Positions 1-9,045 of a stretch of DNA of 64,000 nucleotides are shown here, in pieces. The notes under the pieces are model-generated. The model had not been told where the DNA came from. It did not search any database and worked only from the letters and a program-made list of their open reading frames with translations. The stretch lies in contig NZ_VNWN01000002.1 of NCBI RefSeq assembly GCF_012720115.1, forward strand, positions 1 to 64,000. The letters are read 5' to 3'. The stretch is from Sneathiella chinensis. GTDB lineage: Bacteria > Pseudomonadota > Alphaproteobacteria > Sneathiellales > Sneathiellaceae. The position numbers and the translations under genes are program-made. Within the stretch, counting starts at the first letter, position 1. Each line of letters opens with the position of its first letter.

Positions 1-1890
1 GGAAACTTCCGCATACTGGTCCAGAACGGCATCAACCACGATCCCGCTCTCATATTCTTCATAGGCGTTGTCGTAGCCATCATTGGGGTTGCCGTAACAG
101 TCCACACCCTGATCATTGACGGAGACCTTAAAGACAAGGTTGCCAAGGTCGATATCCGCATCGGAATCCTCAGGCGGTGTCAATGTCAACCCGGACAGGT
201 CAAAGGTTTCCACGCCCGGATTAAACCAGATGTGCAATTCAGACCCGGATTGGCTGACGCCCCACACTTCTGGCATATTCTCAATCGCAGTGATGTCATC
301 ACCGCTAACGGTCCACCCGCCGAACCCGGAGATCGCCACAAAGCTCAGGTTTTCAGAACCATCGGTCGCGCCCGGATTTTTGGCATATTCGCCGGTTTTC
401 ACGGAGAAGCCAATATCGACGGAATTGTCTTCCTTGGTCATGTAAAGACCATTTTGAAGGCTGACACCGGTCAGTTCAAAGACCGGATCATCCGCTTCCG
501 GAACCACGTTGACAGAAATGGTTTCCTGCGCGATCGCCACGTTGTTTTCCACAACCAGTTCACCGTCGGACGGGTTTTCCTCGGCCACGGCGCGGACAAC
601 GAAATCGGCAGAACCGCTGAAATCTTCAGGCGGCAGGAAGGATGGAGACGCATTGAAGGCCCCGCTTTGGCCCGGCCCCACGGGAACCGTGAAGGTCAGG
701 GTGCCGGATGTGCCATCGGCCCCCGGCGCCCACACACCACCAGCACCATCGGAAACCGTCCAGCCAGCCGGAATTTCAACAACCACTGTGTGGCTTTCAC
801 TGCCATCCACGTTGTCCCCGAACTGGGCGGACACATCCACGGTAAATGCCGCATCCTCGTGGGAGCAATAGACATTCGCATCCGGAACCTGCGGCGGATA
901 CTGATAGTCACCATTACCATAGCCAAAGTCATTCCCGTTCCCGCCGGTCATGGGCTCGGAAGAGACAGACAGGGAAACCGCATCTGCGGCGGCATCCACG
1001 ATAACGGTGCCTTCACCGGTGATCACGGCTGTCTCACCGCTGGCATCAACGATGTCTGCGGAAACAGACAGCGGAATATCCGCATCGGAGTTTGCCGGCG
1101 GCAGCATGAACAGCGGCGGCAGAACGCCATCAACAGCAGAAATGGTGACAGAACCATCCACGATAGCGACTTCATTGGCCGCATCTGTCCCGCCAACAAA
1201 GAAGCGCGCCCCTTCCGGGAAACCGGACAGGGTAATCTCGCTGATCGTTTCATCATCGGCGGGAGTGAAATTTGCAAAGACCTGCATCGGAACCGTGTAG
1301 CCGGAGCCGAAATTCTGGTAGGGCTGCCAGTCTTCATAGCCGCCGGAGATCGGGCTCAGCTCACCTTCCGGATCGGTGCTGAGAAAAGTCAGATCAATGG
1401 TTCCATCGGCTTCGTCAGCTTCCTCACCCTGCAGGAATTCCTCTTCCTCGCGGGTTTGGAATTCCAGTTCTGTGGGGTCCAGAAGGTTTTCAATACCAAT
1501 ACCATCGCCAATCCCGTCATCGTTGTAGGCAGAGAAGCCGGCACCGCCGCCGCCTGCGCCGCCCGCAGCCGGGCCAGCCGCCGGTGCAATCGCATCCGGG
1601 TTGAAGTCCTCGGTCAGGCCAATGATCTGGTCAACAGTCAGGATCGGTCCGTTCTCGCCGATCTGCAGGGAAGCCGGAGCAGAAGTTTCGCCCGCAACAA
1701 AGAAATTCTCAAGCGTCAGAGGCTCACCCCCTCCCAGCGGGGTAATCACCAGATTGCCACCATCCTGAGAAAGAATAACCTCCTCAACTGTCCCAAACGG
1801 AATCTGGATCACTGCTCCCTCTTGTACAGTAACCATGGACTCGGATTTCGTAACCAGCACAGTTGTGGTGTTGTTGTCAGACGTTGCCAT
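1..1890 (-). CDS. Giant type I-secreted surface adhesin, N-terminal part (LapA-like)
   Basis: This frame is open from the ATG at 1890 to the window edge (630 codons), so the C-terminus is missing. A GAGGAG ribosome site lies about 8 nt before the ATG. There is no signal peptide, as expected for type I secretion. Residues 1-100 resemble the N-terminal retention region of LapA-type adhesins: a polar start, then a segment with GGGEPLTLENFFVAG. Residues 103-110 read PAAGPAAG, followed by a glycine-rich linker and an acidic stretch (NDDGIGDG). PAAG/TAAG is the di-alanine site cut by LapG-type periplasmic proteases. From about residue 165 come at least three beta-rich repeats of about 110-130 residues, with DGSE and GGWTVS-type signatures seen in type I secretion repeat proteins. 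Expected role: attachment and biofilm formation. The family call is by pattern; the secretion genes and any lapG/lapD lie outside the window. Confidence 0.8.
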   Translation of the reverse strand, partial: MATSDNNTTTVLVTKSESMVTVQEGAVIQIPFGTVEEVILSQDGGNLVITPLGGGEPLTLENFFVAGETSAPASLQIGENGPILTVDQIIGLTEDFNPDAIAPAAGPAAGGAGGGGAGFSAYNDDGIGDGIGIENLLDPTELEFQTREEEEFLQGEEADEADGTIDLTFLSTDPEGELSPISGGYEDWQPYQNFGSGYTVPMQVFANFTPADDETISEITLSGFPEGARFFVGGTDAANEVAIVDGSVTISAVDGVLPPLFMLPPANSDADIPLSVSADIVDASGETAVITGEGTVIVDAAADAVSLSVSSEPMTGGNGNDFGYGNGDYQYPPQVPDANVYCSHEDAAFTVDVSAQFGDNVDGSESHTVVVEIPAGWTVSDGAGGVWAPGADGTSGTLTFTVPVGPGQSGAFNASPSFLPPEDFSGSADFVVRAVAEENPSDGELVVENNVAIAQETISVNVVPEADDPVFELTGVSLQNGLYMTKEDNSVDIGFSVKTGEYAKNPGATDGSENLSFVAISGFGGWTVSGDDITAIENMPEVWGVSQSGSELHIWFNPGVETFDLSGLTLTPPEDSDADIDLGNLVFKVSVNDQGVDCYGNPNDGYDNAYEEYESGIVVDAVLDQYAEVS

Positions 1891-2245
1891 TGTAAAACGC
1901 TCCTCGTTTCCCCAAACCCCCTACCCCTGATGGAAAAACATTTAAAGGTTGTTTCCATCGGCAGGCGCGCCGCAATGATTCGGCACTTGTATAGTCTTCC
2001 ATTACGGGAAGGTAAGGCAACTGTCATCCCTCATTTGAGGGATTTTCATATAATTTGTATTAATTTTTTATCCCCCGAACATACCCTTGGTCCGCAGGGA
2101 AAGAGACCCTCATTTTATTTGTAGTCCATTTGAGGTACGCACCCGCCCCTGTTTTAGTATTATTATATTTAACCACCACAAGATGTGCGTTTTTCCGACT
2201 TTCCCCTGCCCCCAGCCAGCCCTCCTCCAGAAAGAGGTCTGGGTT
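1891..2245. other. Intergenic region ahead of the adhesin gene
   Basis: The stretch separates the adhesin start (1890, minus strand) from the acyl-CoA ligase terminator. It is AT-rich around 2040-2180, which suits a minus-strand promoter for the adhesin. It holds one clear inverted repeat at 2026-2043, listed separately. Open frames crossing it have no ribosome site and run into the terminator, so I do not count them as genes. Confidence 0.5.
2026..2043. promoter_or_regulatory. 18-nt palindrome upstream of adhesin gene
   Basis: ATCCCTCA-TT-TGAGGGAT: two perfect 8-base arms around a TT centre, 136 bp before the adhesin ATG. It could be an operator or a leader hairpin. The binding factor is unknown. 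Confidence 0.4.
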
Positions 2246-2281
2246 AAAACAAAAAACGCGTCGGTTGAAAAGCCGACGCGT
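2246..2281 (-). terminator. Rho-independent terminator of the acyl-CoA ligase gene
   Basis: A perfect 9-bp stem (ACGCGTCGG at 2256-2264 with CCGACGCGT at 2273-2281, 8-nt loop) is followed on the minus strand by TTTTTTGTTTT. It lies 55 nt after the stop codon of the ligase gene and fits the intrinsic terminator pattern fully. Confidence 0.9.
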
Positions 2282-2336
2282 CAAGATACGGGTTTGACAG
2301 TCTTAGAGAGTCAGCCGGGGAAGCCGGCAAAACCTG

Positions 2337-3971
2337 TTACAGCCCCCGCAGCTCCCGGCGCAGGATTTTACCCACGGTGGACTTTGGCAGCTCATCAATA
2401 AAGGTGATAATCTTGGGGTTCTTGTAAGCCGTCAGGTTTTTCCGGCAATACTCGGCGATTTCCTCGGCCGTAATCTCGCTGCCCGGTGCACGCACAACAA
2501 ACAGCTTTACCGCTTCCCCTGTCCGTTCATCCTCAACGCCGATACACGCTGATTCCGCGACCCCGTCCAGTTCGGCGACAATGGCCTCAATCTCGTTGGG
2601 GAAAACATTGAAGCCGGACACAAGGATCATGTCCTTCTTGCGGTCCACAATATGAAAATACCCATCCTCGGACATGTAGGCCACGTCGCCGGTTCGGAAA
2701 TACCCGTCCGGTGTCATGACCTCGGCGGTGGCCTCTGCCCGGTTCCAGTATCCCTGCATGACCTGGGGACCCTGAACACAGATTTCCCCGACCTCGCCCG
2801 CAGGAAGGGCAGTGCCGTCATCACCCCGGATCGAGACATCGGTCTGCGGCAGAGGGATACCAATTGAATTTTTGAATTCCGACGATACCGGCGGACTGAA
2901 GGTGACAATGGGCGAGGTTTCCGACAATCCATAGCCTTCTTGGATATGGCGGCCGGTCACGGCTTTCCAGCGATCGGAAACCGCCTTCTGAACGGCGGTC
3001 CCACCGCCAACCGCCATCCGCAGACGGGAGAAATCGCAGCTCGCGAATTCCGGTGTCATCAACAATCCCGCAAACAACGTATTCACCCCGGTCATCATGG
3101 TGAATTTGTGCTTCTTCAACTCCTCGACAAAGGCGGGCATGTCGCGCGGGTTGGTGATCATCACATTTTCCGCCCCGGCAAGGAAATAGCCGATGAAATT
3201 CACCGTCAGGGCAAAGATGTGATACAGGGGCAGCGCGGTAATCACCAGTTCGCCGCCATCCTCAACCTGCCCCCCGACAAAGGTCCTGAATTGCAGGACA
3301 TTGGCCACAAGGTTCCCATGACTGAGCATGGCGCCTTTCGCCACCCCGGTTGTCCCGCCGGTATATTGCAGGAACACCAGATCCTGATGGCTCAGGGAAA
3401 CCGGCGCAAGATCGCGCTTCGCGCCTTCTTCCAGCACAGAAGACAGCGGCACCGCACCGGTCAGCCGGTCATCCACAACGGGGCTGGGAAGGGCGGCGTT
3501 GCCAAGATCCCCAAGATCCGCAACCAGAATATTTCTTATGCCCGTATTGCCGACGATCTCGGCGAGGGTCCCGGTGGAGCCTGAAAAGATGACAATGGTT
3601 TCCACACCCGCATCATTCAGTTGGTGCTCCAACTCACGCGGGGTGTAGAGCGGATTGACATTCACCTGAACAAGCCCGGCCCGCAAGACGCCCAGCAGGG
3701 TTGCCGGAAACGCCATGATATTGGGCATCATGACCGCGACCCGGTCGCCTTTTTGATGCCCCAGAACCTGCTGCAGATAGGCTGCGATTTTCCGCGCCTC
3801 CGCATCCAGTTGTTTATAGGTCAACGTCGCCCCGAAATTCCGGAAGGCGGTCTTGTCCCCAAACCGGCCAATGGCCTCGTCAAACATGGAAACCACGCTT
3901 GGATAGCGATCCAGATCAATGGTTTTGGGGATGTCATTTCCGTAATGCTGATACCATACTTTTTCACACAT
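2337..3971 (-). CDS. fadD: Long-chain-fatty-acid--CoA ligase (AMP-forming)
   Basis: Activates fatty acids to acyl-CoA via an acyl-adenylate, the entry step to beta-oxidation, on the inner face of the membrane. Length is 544 aa, normal for FadD. The ATP/AMP P-loop motif YTGGTTGVAKGAMLSH is at residues 203-218. The GYGLSETSP adenylate motif follows in the middle. The C-terminal PKSTVGKILRREL carries the adenylation lysine (Lys535). A longer reading frame exists, but the ATG at 3971 gives the conserved start and the upstream extension looks non-native. It is a single-gene unit with its own terminator, divergent from the haem operon. Substrate chain length cannot be read from sequence. Confidence 0.93.
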   Translation of the reverse strand: MCEKVWYQHYGNDIPKTIDLDRYPSVVSMFDEAIGRFGDKTAFRNFGATLTYKQLDAEARKIAAYLQQVLGHQKGDRVAVMMPNIMAFPATLLGVLRAGLVQVNVNPLYTPRELEHQLNDAGVETIVIFSGSTGTLAEIVGNTGIRNILVADLGDLGNAALPSPVVDDRLTGAVPLSSVLEEGAKRDLAPVSLSHQDLVFLQYTGGTTGVAKGAMLSHGNLVANVLQFRTFVGGQVEDGGELVITALPLYHIFALTVNFIGYFLAGAENVMITNPRDMPAFVEELKKHKFTMMTGVNTLFAGLLMTPEFASCDFSRLRMAVGGGTAVQKAVSDRWKAVTGRHIQEGYGLSETSPIVTFSPPVSSEFKNSIGIPLPQTDVSIRGDDGTALPAGEVGEICVQGPQVMQGYWNRAEATAEVMTPDGYFRTGDVAYMSEDGYFHIVDRKKDMILVSGFNVFPNEIEAIVAELDGVAESACIGVEDERTGEAVKLFVVRAPGSEITAEEIAEYCRKNLTAYKNPKIITFIDELPKSTVGKILRRELRGL

Positions 3972-4123
3972 GCTACTACTCTCGGATTTCCTTCCAACTA
4001 CACTCCCTTTTGGCCCGGCAAGCAGGCCGGCCCTCACCATAAGTGGCGCCGGTGTCATTCTCAAATGAATTTCCCATGCGTCCGGTCACAAAACGCCAGC
4101 CTTGCCGATATATCAAAAAAGGG

Positions 4124-4163
4124 TTGACTTCATTTTCCGCAATTGATAATCACTCTTAATAGC
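4124..4163 (+). promoter_or_regulatory. Promoter with Fur-like box ahead of the haem operon
   Basis: A -35-like TTGACT (4124-4129) and a -10-like GATAAT (4145-4150) are 15 bp apart. GATAATCACTCTTAATAGC (4145-4163) overlaps the -10 and matches the 19-bp Fur consensus at about 12 positions, with a perfect left half. Iron/Fur-family repression of the downstream haem genes is inferred from position and match. Confidence 0.6.
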
Positions 4164-4209
4164 AATCGAGAGACAGTCCGTCTCAACCATAACCGAGTAC
4201 CCGTTCCCG

Positions 4210-4383
4210 ATGGCAGGCCAAGACAAAACCAGCGCCCCGCAAACCTGGCACATACCCGTTACCAATGCCGGGATCGACAGCGAGGCCCTTTTCAAGTCCG
4301 GAAAGGAGCTGAAAATCCGTCACCATGGTGACGAATACACGCTCCGCCTGACAGGGAATGACAAACTTATTTTAACGAAATAG
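4210..4383 (+). CDS. hemP: Haemin uptake protein HemP/HmuP, 57 aa
   Basis: This is a small gene in front of the haem receptor. The C-terminal half reads LFKSGKELKIRHHGDEY followed by LRLTGNDKLILTK, the hallmark of the HemP/HmuP family, which ends in a conserved LILTK. Family length is 50-80 aa, so 57 aa fits. In rhizobia HmuP acts as a co-activator of haem receptor expression; elsewhere its role is unclear. The ATG at 4210 lacks a strong ribosome site, but no better in-frame start is seen. It is 80 bp upstream of the receptor and downstream of the Fur-like promoter, so it heads the operon. Confidence 0.9.
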   Translation: MAGQDKTSAPQTWHIPVTNAGIDSEALFKSGKELKIRHHGDEYTLRLTGNDKLILTK

Positions 4384-4463
4384 GTCAGTAGCAAGCCACC
4401 CAGCCAGCCCAAGGCCAGCAAGGCAGCAAGCAATCGCCGTTCAATTCCAGTGTAAGGATTAAC

Positions 4464-6500
4464 ATGCGACATGCGTCTTGCGTGACCTTTTGGGGTGCGC
4501 TGCTTTCAACCACTGTTCTCAGCTCTGCGTGGGCCGGGGACACCCCGACACAGGCCGTTCTGGATACGGTCACCGTCTATGCCACGAAAAGCGAACAATC
4601 GACTTTCGATGTGCCCGCCATGGTGTCGTCCGTCGATGCGGATGCGCCGGGGGCCGCCCTTGCCAGTGACGTGGATGATCTTCTGAATACCACGCCGGGG
4701 GTGGATGTGGTGAACGGTCCGCGCCGCAATGGCCAGACGGTCTCCATTCGCGGTTTCGATGACGAGGCGATCATCACCCTGATGGATGGGCGCCGCCAGA
4801 ATTTCGAGGCCGAGCATGATGGTCGCTTCTTTGTCGATCCGTCCCTGCTGAAACGGGTGGAAATTGTCAAGGGCGCGTCCTCCTCCATCTATGGCGGCGG
4901 CGGCATTGGCGGCGTGGTGGCCTTTGAAACCAAGAACGCCTCCGACATGCTGAAACCGGGCCAGACGGTCGGCGCCACCACCAGTCTTGGCTATCGCAGC
5001 GGCAACAAGGAATTCTCTCCCCTTCTGACCGGCTATGGACGGGTTGGCACCCTTGATATCCTGGGCAGCATTGCCTATCGCAACTCCGGTGATATCCGCA
5101 CCGGCGGCGGCGGCCATCTTGATGCCGAGGACAAGGTCCTGTCCGGCCTGTTCAACGCCGCCTACAGCTTTGCCGACTGGCACACGGTCCGCCTTCAGTA
5201 TCAGGGCCTGAACAACAATGCACAGGAACCCAACAACGGCGCGGGCGGCGTGGGACTGTCCAACCCGATCGTCGACAAAACCGTTCAGGATCACCAGATC
5301 GGCGTCAAGTATGACTACAGCAACCCGGACAATGCCCTTCTGAACCTGAAGGTTCATGCCTATTACAACGATACCGAGGTGGAGGAAGAGGACCTCAGCG
5401 GGTCCAATGCGGGGCGGGTCCAGTCGCGGGCCATGCAGACGCTGGGCCTGACCATCGATAACCAGAGCCGCTTCCAGATATCGGACAGCCACAGCCAGAC
5501 CCTGTCCTATGGCTTTGAAATCTATCGCGATGAACAGCAGGGCACCAGTTCCGTCACCGCAGACGGCACCCGGCCCGGCGTTCCGGACGCGGAAAACCTG
5601 AATTTCGGCCTGTATATTCAGGATGAAATCGCCTTTTCCACCGGCATCGGCAAGTTTCTGGTCATTCCGGCGGTCCGCTATGACAACTACCGGAGCGAGG
5701 CCGATACCGGCAACGATCAAAGCGAGGATGCGGTCTCTCCCAAGATCGCCCTCAGCTACAAGCCGACGGACAATTTCGTTCTGTTCGGCAGTCTGGCACA
5801 GGCCTTCCGTGCACCGAACATGACCGAACTTTACCCGACCGGGCAGCATTTCCCGGGCTTTCCGCCCATGTTCCCGAACAACAACTTCATTCCCAATCCT
5901 GACCTGAAACCGGAAAAGGTCACCACCGTTGAACTGGGTGCCGGTGTGAATTTTGACGACCTTCTGGCCGACAATGACCGGCTCAAGCTGAAGGGGTCCT
6001 GGCATTCCAGCCGGGGCGAGGATTTCATCACCCAGGAAATCGATATTTTTGCCGGCACCTCCCGCAACCTGAATATCGACAAGGCCCGCCTGTGGGGCTG
6101 GGAACTGGAAGGGGAATATAACCTGCACCCGGTCACCCTTAAAACCGGACTGTCCTATGTGGAAGCCAAGGATGACGAGACCGGTGAGTATATCGCCAAT
6201 AATGTGCCCCTGACCTTTAGCACCGATATCGCCTACAGCATCGACAGCCTGTCATCTGTTATCGGCTGGCGGGCCCGCTTTGCCGATGCCAATGACAAGG
6301 TTGGTTCCGCCGATGAGCGGACAGCCGGATATGGCGTTCACGATCTTTATTACCGCTGGGCGCCAACGGATGGGGACCTTCAGAACCTGACCGTCGATCT
6401 TGGCATCAGTAACCTGTTTGACCGGGAATATAACAAACGCTACGCCGCCCTGTTCGAGGAAGGGCGCAGCTTTGGGGCAAAGGTAACCTACACATGGTGA
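4464..6500 (+). CDS. hmuR: TonB-dependent haem/haemoglobin outer-membrane receptor
   Basis: 678-aa outer-membrane receptor importing haem with TonB energy. A signal peptide covers about residues 1-24 (cleavage near SAWAG). A TonB box-like segment (LDTVTVYATK) and a plug domain with VSIRGFDDE and VEIVKGASSSIYGGGGIGGVV follow, then a beta-barrel ending in an aromatic residue (YTW). The FRAP box (448-451) and NPDL box (478-481) flank a histidine at 462, the arrangement of HemR/HmuR-type haem receptors. A second histidine at 118 lies in the plug and could be the other axial ligand. Its stop overlaps the tonB start. Haem versus haemoprotein specificity is not decided by sequence. Confidence 0.93.
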   Translation: MRHASCVTFWGALLSTTVLSSAWAGDTPTQAVLDTVTVYATKSEQSTFDVPAMVSSVDADAPGAALASDVDDLLNTTPGVDVVNGPRRNGQTVSIRGFDDEAIITLMDGRRQNFEAEHDGRFFVDPSLLKRVEIVKGASSSIYGGGGIGGVVAFETKNASDMLKPGQTVGATTSLGYRSGNKEFSPLLTGYGRVGTLDILGSIAYRNSGDIRTGGGGHLDAEDKVLSGLFNAAYSFADWHTVRLQYQGLNNNAQEPNNGAGGVGLSNPIVDKTVQDHQIGVKYDYSNPDNALLNLKVHAYYNDTEVEEEDLSGSNAGRVQSRAMQTLGLTIDNQSRFQISDSHSQTLSYGFEIYRDEQQGTSSVTADGTRPGVPDAENLNFGLYIQDEIAFSTGIGKFLVIPAVRYDNYRSEADTGNDQSEDAVSPKIALSYKPTDNFVLFGSLAQAFRAPNMTELYPTGQHFPGFPPMFPNNNFIPNPDLKPEKVTTVELGAGVNFDDLLADNDRLKLKGSWHSSRGEDFITQEIDIFAGTSRNLNIDKARLWGWELEGEYNLHPVTLKTGLSYVEAKDDETGEYIANNVPLTFSTDIAYSIDSLSSVIGWRARFADANDKVGSADERTAGYGVHDLYYRWAPTDGDLQNLTVDLGISNLFDREYNKRYAALFEEGRSFGAKVTYTW

Positions 6501-7369
6501 TCACCGGTTCCGCCTTGCCCGGAAACCTGATGCGATGGGGCGGCCTGCTCGCCCTGTCCTTCGGGGCGCATCTGTATGGCCTGTCCCTGATCAGTGTCGC
6601 CCCCAAACCGCATTCTATTCCGGAGCCGGAACGGATCAGGATCTCCCTGTCCGCGCTTGCCGCACCAAGGTCGGAACCGGCCCCGCTGCCCGCCCATCAT
6701 CCCGTCCTGCCCCGCCAGACGGAAGCCCCGAAAACAACCATATCGCAACAGCCTGAAACCCGGCGCACGCCGCCCCCTGCCCCGGCAACCCCCAAGGTTG
6801 TCACCCGGTCGGATGCCAGTAAAGCAATCCACAAGGCGGCCCGGCCGGCCAAACCAACGCCCGCCGCGGCGGAGGCGGCACCGCAAGCAAAACCGGTGTT
6901 ACCCAAGCCGGTTCCAACGCCCCGTCTTGCCAGCCGCACGCTGTCCGCCCCGGCCCCGAGCCCGGTGAAAACCACTGAGCTGCCACCGGAGCAACCCCCG
7001 AAGGAGGCCCCAAGGCAAAGGCTTGCCGAAAAGCCCGTGCCCGCCGCCCCGGCCACACCGTCCGCCGCAAGCAATCAGGGGGACAGCGCCTCAACGGTTC
7101 TGCAGGAAGCGTCCTATCGCCGCCGCACCCCGCCCGTCTATCCGCGCCGGGCCTATGAGCTAGGGCAGCAGGGCACCGTCACGCTGGCTGTGCTGATCAC
7201 CGAGGCTGGCACGCCTGAAAAACTGCAAATCGAGCAATCATCCGGTCACCGAATGCTGGACCGGGCGGCGCTGGCCGCCGTGAAAAGCTGGGTCTTTGAA
7301 CCCACCACCCGAAACGGGCAAAAAACTCAAAGCTGGGTCCGCGTTCCGGTCCGCTTTGTCATCAACTAA
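6494..7369 (+). CDS. tonB: TonB energy-transducing protein
   Basis: 291 aa, inner-membrane-anchored periplasm-spanning protein that transmits proton-motive force to outer-membrane receptors. One N-terminal membrane segment (about residues 13-33) is followed by a long Pro/Ala/Lys-rich stretch (about 55-195) and a C-terminal TonB domain with PPVYPRRAYELGQQGTVTL, SSGHRMLDRAALAAVKSW and VPVRFVIN. It overlaps the receptor gene by 7 nt and sits in the haem operon, so it is probably a dedicated partner of HmuR and the ExbB/ExbD pair downstream. Confidence 0.92.
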   Translation: MVITGSALPGNLMRWGGLLALSFGAHLYGLSLISVAPKPHSIPEPERIRISLSALAAPRSEPAPLPAHHPVLPRQTEAPKTTISQQPETRRTPPPAPATPKVVTRSDASKAIHKAARPAKPTPAAAEAAPQAKPVLPKPVPTPRLASRTLSAPAPSPVKTTELPPEQPPKEAPRQRLAEKPVPAAPATPSAASNQGDSASTVLQEASYRRRTPPVYPRRAYELGQQGTVTLAVLITEAGTPEKLQIEQSSGHRMLDRAALAAVKSWVFEPTTRNGQKTQSWVRVPVRFVIN

Positions 7370-7385
7370 CCCACGCGAGGATCCA

Positions 7386-8456
7386 ATGGAAAACAGACTG
7401 CAAGACATCAAGACACGTTTCGCCGCCCTGAAAGCGGACAATCCCAACATGCGTATTCGCAATGCGGCAGAAGCCCTGAACGTATCCGAGGCCGACCTGC
7501 TGACCACCAGCCTTGGCGACGGAGTTACCCGCCTGACAAACCAGCCCGCCGATATCCTGTCCGGTGTTGCCCGGTTGGGCGAGGTCATGGCCCTGACCCG
7601 CAACGATGCCTGTGTTCACGAACGCAAGGGTGTCTATGACAATCCTGAATTCCACCTGCAGGGTAAAATGCAAATTGGCCTGTTCGTCAATCCCGACATC
7701 GACCTGCGCCTGTTCATGAACCACTGGGCCCATGTCTTTGCCGTTTCCGAAGACACAAAGGTTGGCCCCCGGCACAGCCTGCAGTTCTTTGACAAATCCG
7801 GGACGGCCGTTCACAAGATTTACCTGACCAACAAGTCCGACGAGGCCGCTTTCAAGGCGCTGGTTGCCCAGTATACGGACGACGACCAGTCCTCCCCCCT
7901 GACCCTTGAAGCCTATCCCGCCAAGGATCAGGACCGCCCGGACGACGAAATCGACTGGCCCGGCTTTCGCAAGGCATGGGAAGAATTGAAAGATACCCAC
8001 GCCTTCTTCCCGCTGCTGCGGAAATTTGGTGTTGGCCGGGAGCAGGGCTTCCGTCGCATCGGCGAGGATTTCGCCTATGAGGTCGAGAATACCGGCGCCC
8101 GTCTCGCCCTTGAAATGGCCCGGGACCGGGAATGCGACATCATGGTGTTTGTCGGCAACCGGGGCTGCATCCAGATTCATACCGGACCGGTGAACAAGCT
8201 GGTCGAACAGGGCCCGTGGTTCAATGTTCTGGACCCCAAATTCAATCTGCACCTGAACGAACAGGAAATTGTCAGAACCTGGGTGACAAAAAAGCCGACC
8301 GAAGACGGGATTGTCACTGCGGTTGAGCTGTTCGATGCGGACGGGGAAATCATTGCCACCCTGTTTGGTCGCCGCAAGCCGGGTCAGCCGGAACTGGAGC
8401 TGTGGCGTGAAATCGCCGCAGACCTGCCACGAAAGGCTGTTGCCGATGCTGCCTGA
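7386..8456 (+). CDS. hmuS: Haemin-degrading factor (HmuS/ChuS family)
   Basis: Cytoplasmic haem-binding/degrading protein of 356 aa, the usual HemS/ChuS length (about 340-360), built of two related halves. The start MENRLQDIKTRF at 7386 is preceded by GCGAGGATCC, a good ribosome site; an upstream extension is not conserved in style. Family features include an N-terminal RNAAEALNVSEADLL segment and the repeated motif type with HxGP (IQIHTGPV in the second half). Members bind haem delivered by HmuTUV and release iron or pass haem on. Position between tonB and exbB supports the role. Whether it degrades or only stores haem cannot be told. Confidence 0.92.
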   Translation: MENRLQDIKTRFAALKADNPNMRIRNAAEALNVSEADLLTTSLGDGVTRLTNQPADILSGVARLGEVMALTRNDACVHERKGVYDNPEFHLQGKMQIGLFVNPDIDLRLFMNHWAHVFAVSEDTKVGPRHSLQFFDKSGTAVHKIYLTNKSDEAAFKALVAQYTDDDQSSPLTLEAYPAKDQDRPDDEIDWPGFRKAWEELKDTHAFFPLLRKFGVGREQGFRRIGEDFAYEVENTGARLALEMARDRECDIMVFVGNRGCIQIHTGPVNKLVEQGPWFNVLDPKFNLHLNEQEIVRTWVTKKPTEDGIVTAVELFDADGEIIATLFGRRKPGQPELELWREIAADLPRKAVADAA

Positions 8457-9045
8457 TCTGTTTCACAAGCTGGGAATCATGGGCTGGCCGCTGCTGCTTT
8501 GCTCCGTTCTGGCCTCCATGCTGATCCTTGAACGGATCAGCTTTTTCCTGTTTGTGGATTTTCAGGGAAGGCGGATGGAAAGCCGCCTTCTTCGCCTGAT
8601 TGCCCGGCATCGCCATCTTGAAAAGCCGGTGCGGGATGAGGTGACCTCTGTTGCCTTTGACGAGGCCCGGCTGCCCTTTGGCCGGGGCCTCGCGGTCCTC
8701 CGGCTGGTGGCGGCGGTCGCCCCCATTCTGGGACTGCTGGGCACAATCCTCGGGATCATTGATGCCTTTCGCGTCATTGCCGCGTCCGATGCGCCGGTTA
8801 CCCCCAGCATGATCGCAGACGGCTTGTGGGAAGCCCTGATGACCACCGCATTTGGCCTGATGATCGCCTTGCCCTGCGTCATTTTCGTAACCCTGTTCAC
8901 CGCATGGAAAAACCGGATTTTCGACCTGACCCTGATCCGCCTGAATGCGGCCTCTCTCGATTATTCACTGGAGCGCGGCGCGGCGCGGCCTGAAACACTG
9001 CCTGTACCGGAAACAAGGTCCACGCCCCGGCAGGTTGCGCCATGA
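8446..9045 (+). CDS. exbB: ExbB/TolQ-type proton channel protein
   Basis: 199-aa inner-membrane protein of the MotA/TolQ/ExbB family. The ATG at 8446 overlaps the hmuS stop by 11 nt; a longer frame start would lie inside hmuS and is rejected. An N-terminal membrane helix (LLLCSVLASMLILE) is followed by a cytoplasmic region and two C-terminal helices containing APILGLLGTILGIIDAF and LMTTAFGLMIALPCV, the conserved TolQ core. With ExbD it forms the motor that energises TonB, here probably for haem uptake. It is shorter than E. coli ExbB (244 aa), common for operon-specific copies. Confidence 0.9.
   Translation: MLPDLFHKLGIMGWPLLLCSVLASMLILERISFFLFVDFQGRRMESRLLRLIARHRHLEKPVRDEVTSVAFDEARLPFGRGLAVLRLVAAVAPILGLLGTILGIIDAFRVIAASDAPVTPSMIADGLWEALMTTAFGLMIALPCVIFVTLFTAWKNRIFDLTLIRLNAASLDYSLERGAARPETLPVPETRSTPRQVAP

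Noticed and set aside
232-2124. Plus-strand 630-aa open frame
   Set aside because: It mirrors the adhesin gene on the minus strand. The translated product has no recognisable domain, and the minus frame has a ribosome site and coherent repeats.
4506-6128. Minus-strand 540-aa open frame
   Set aside because: Lies antisense inside the haem receptor gene; low-complexity translation with no ribosome site.
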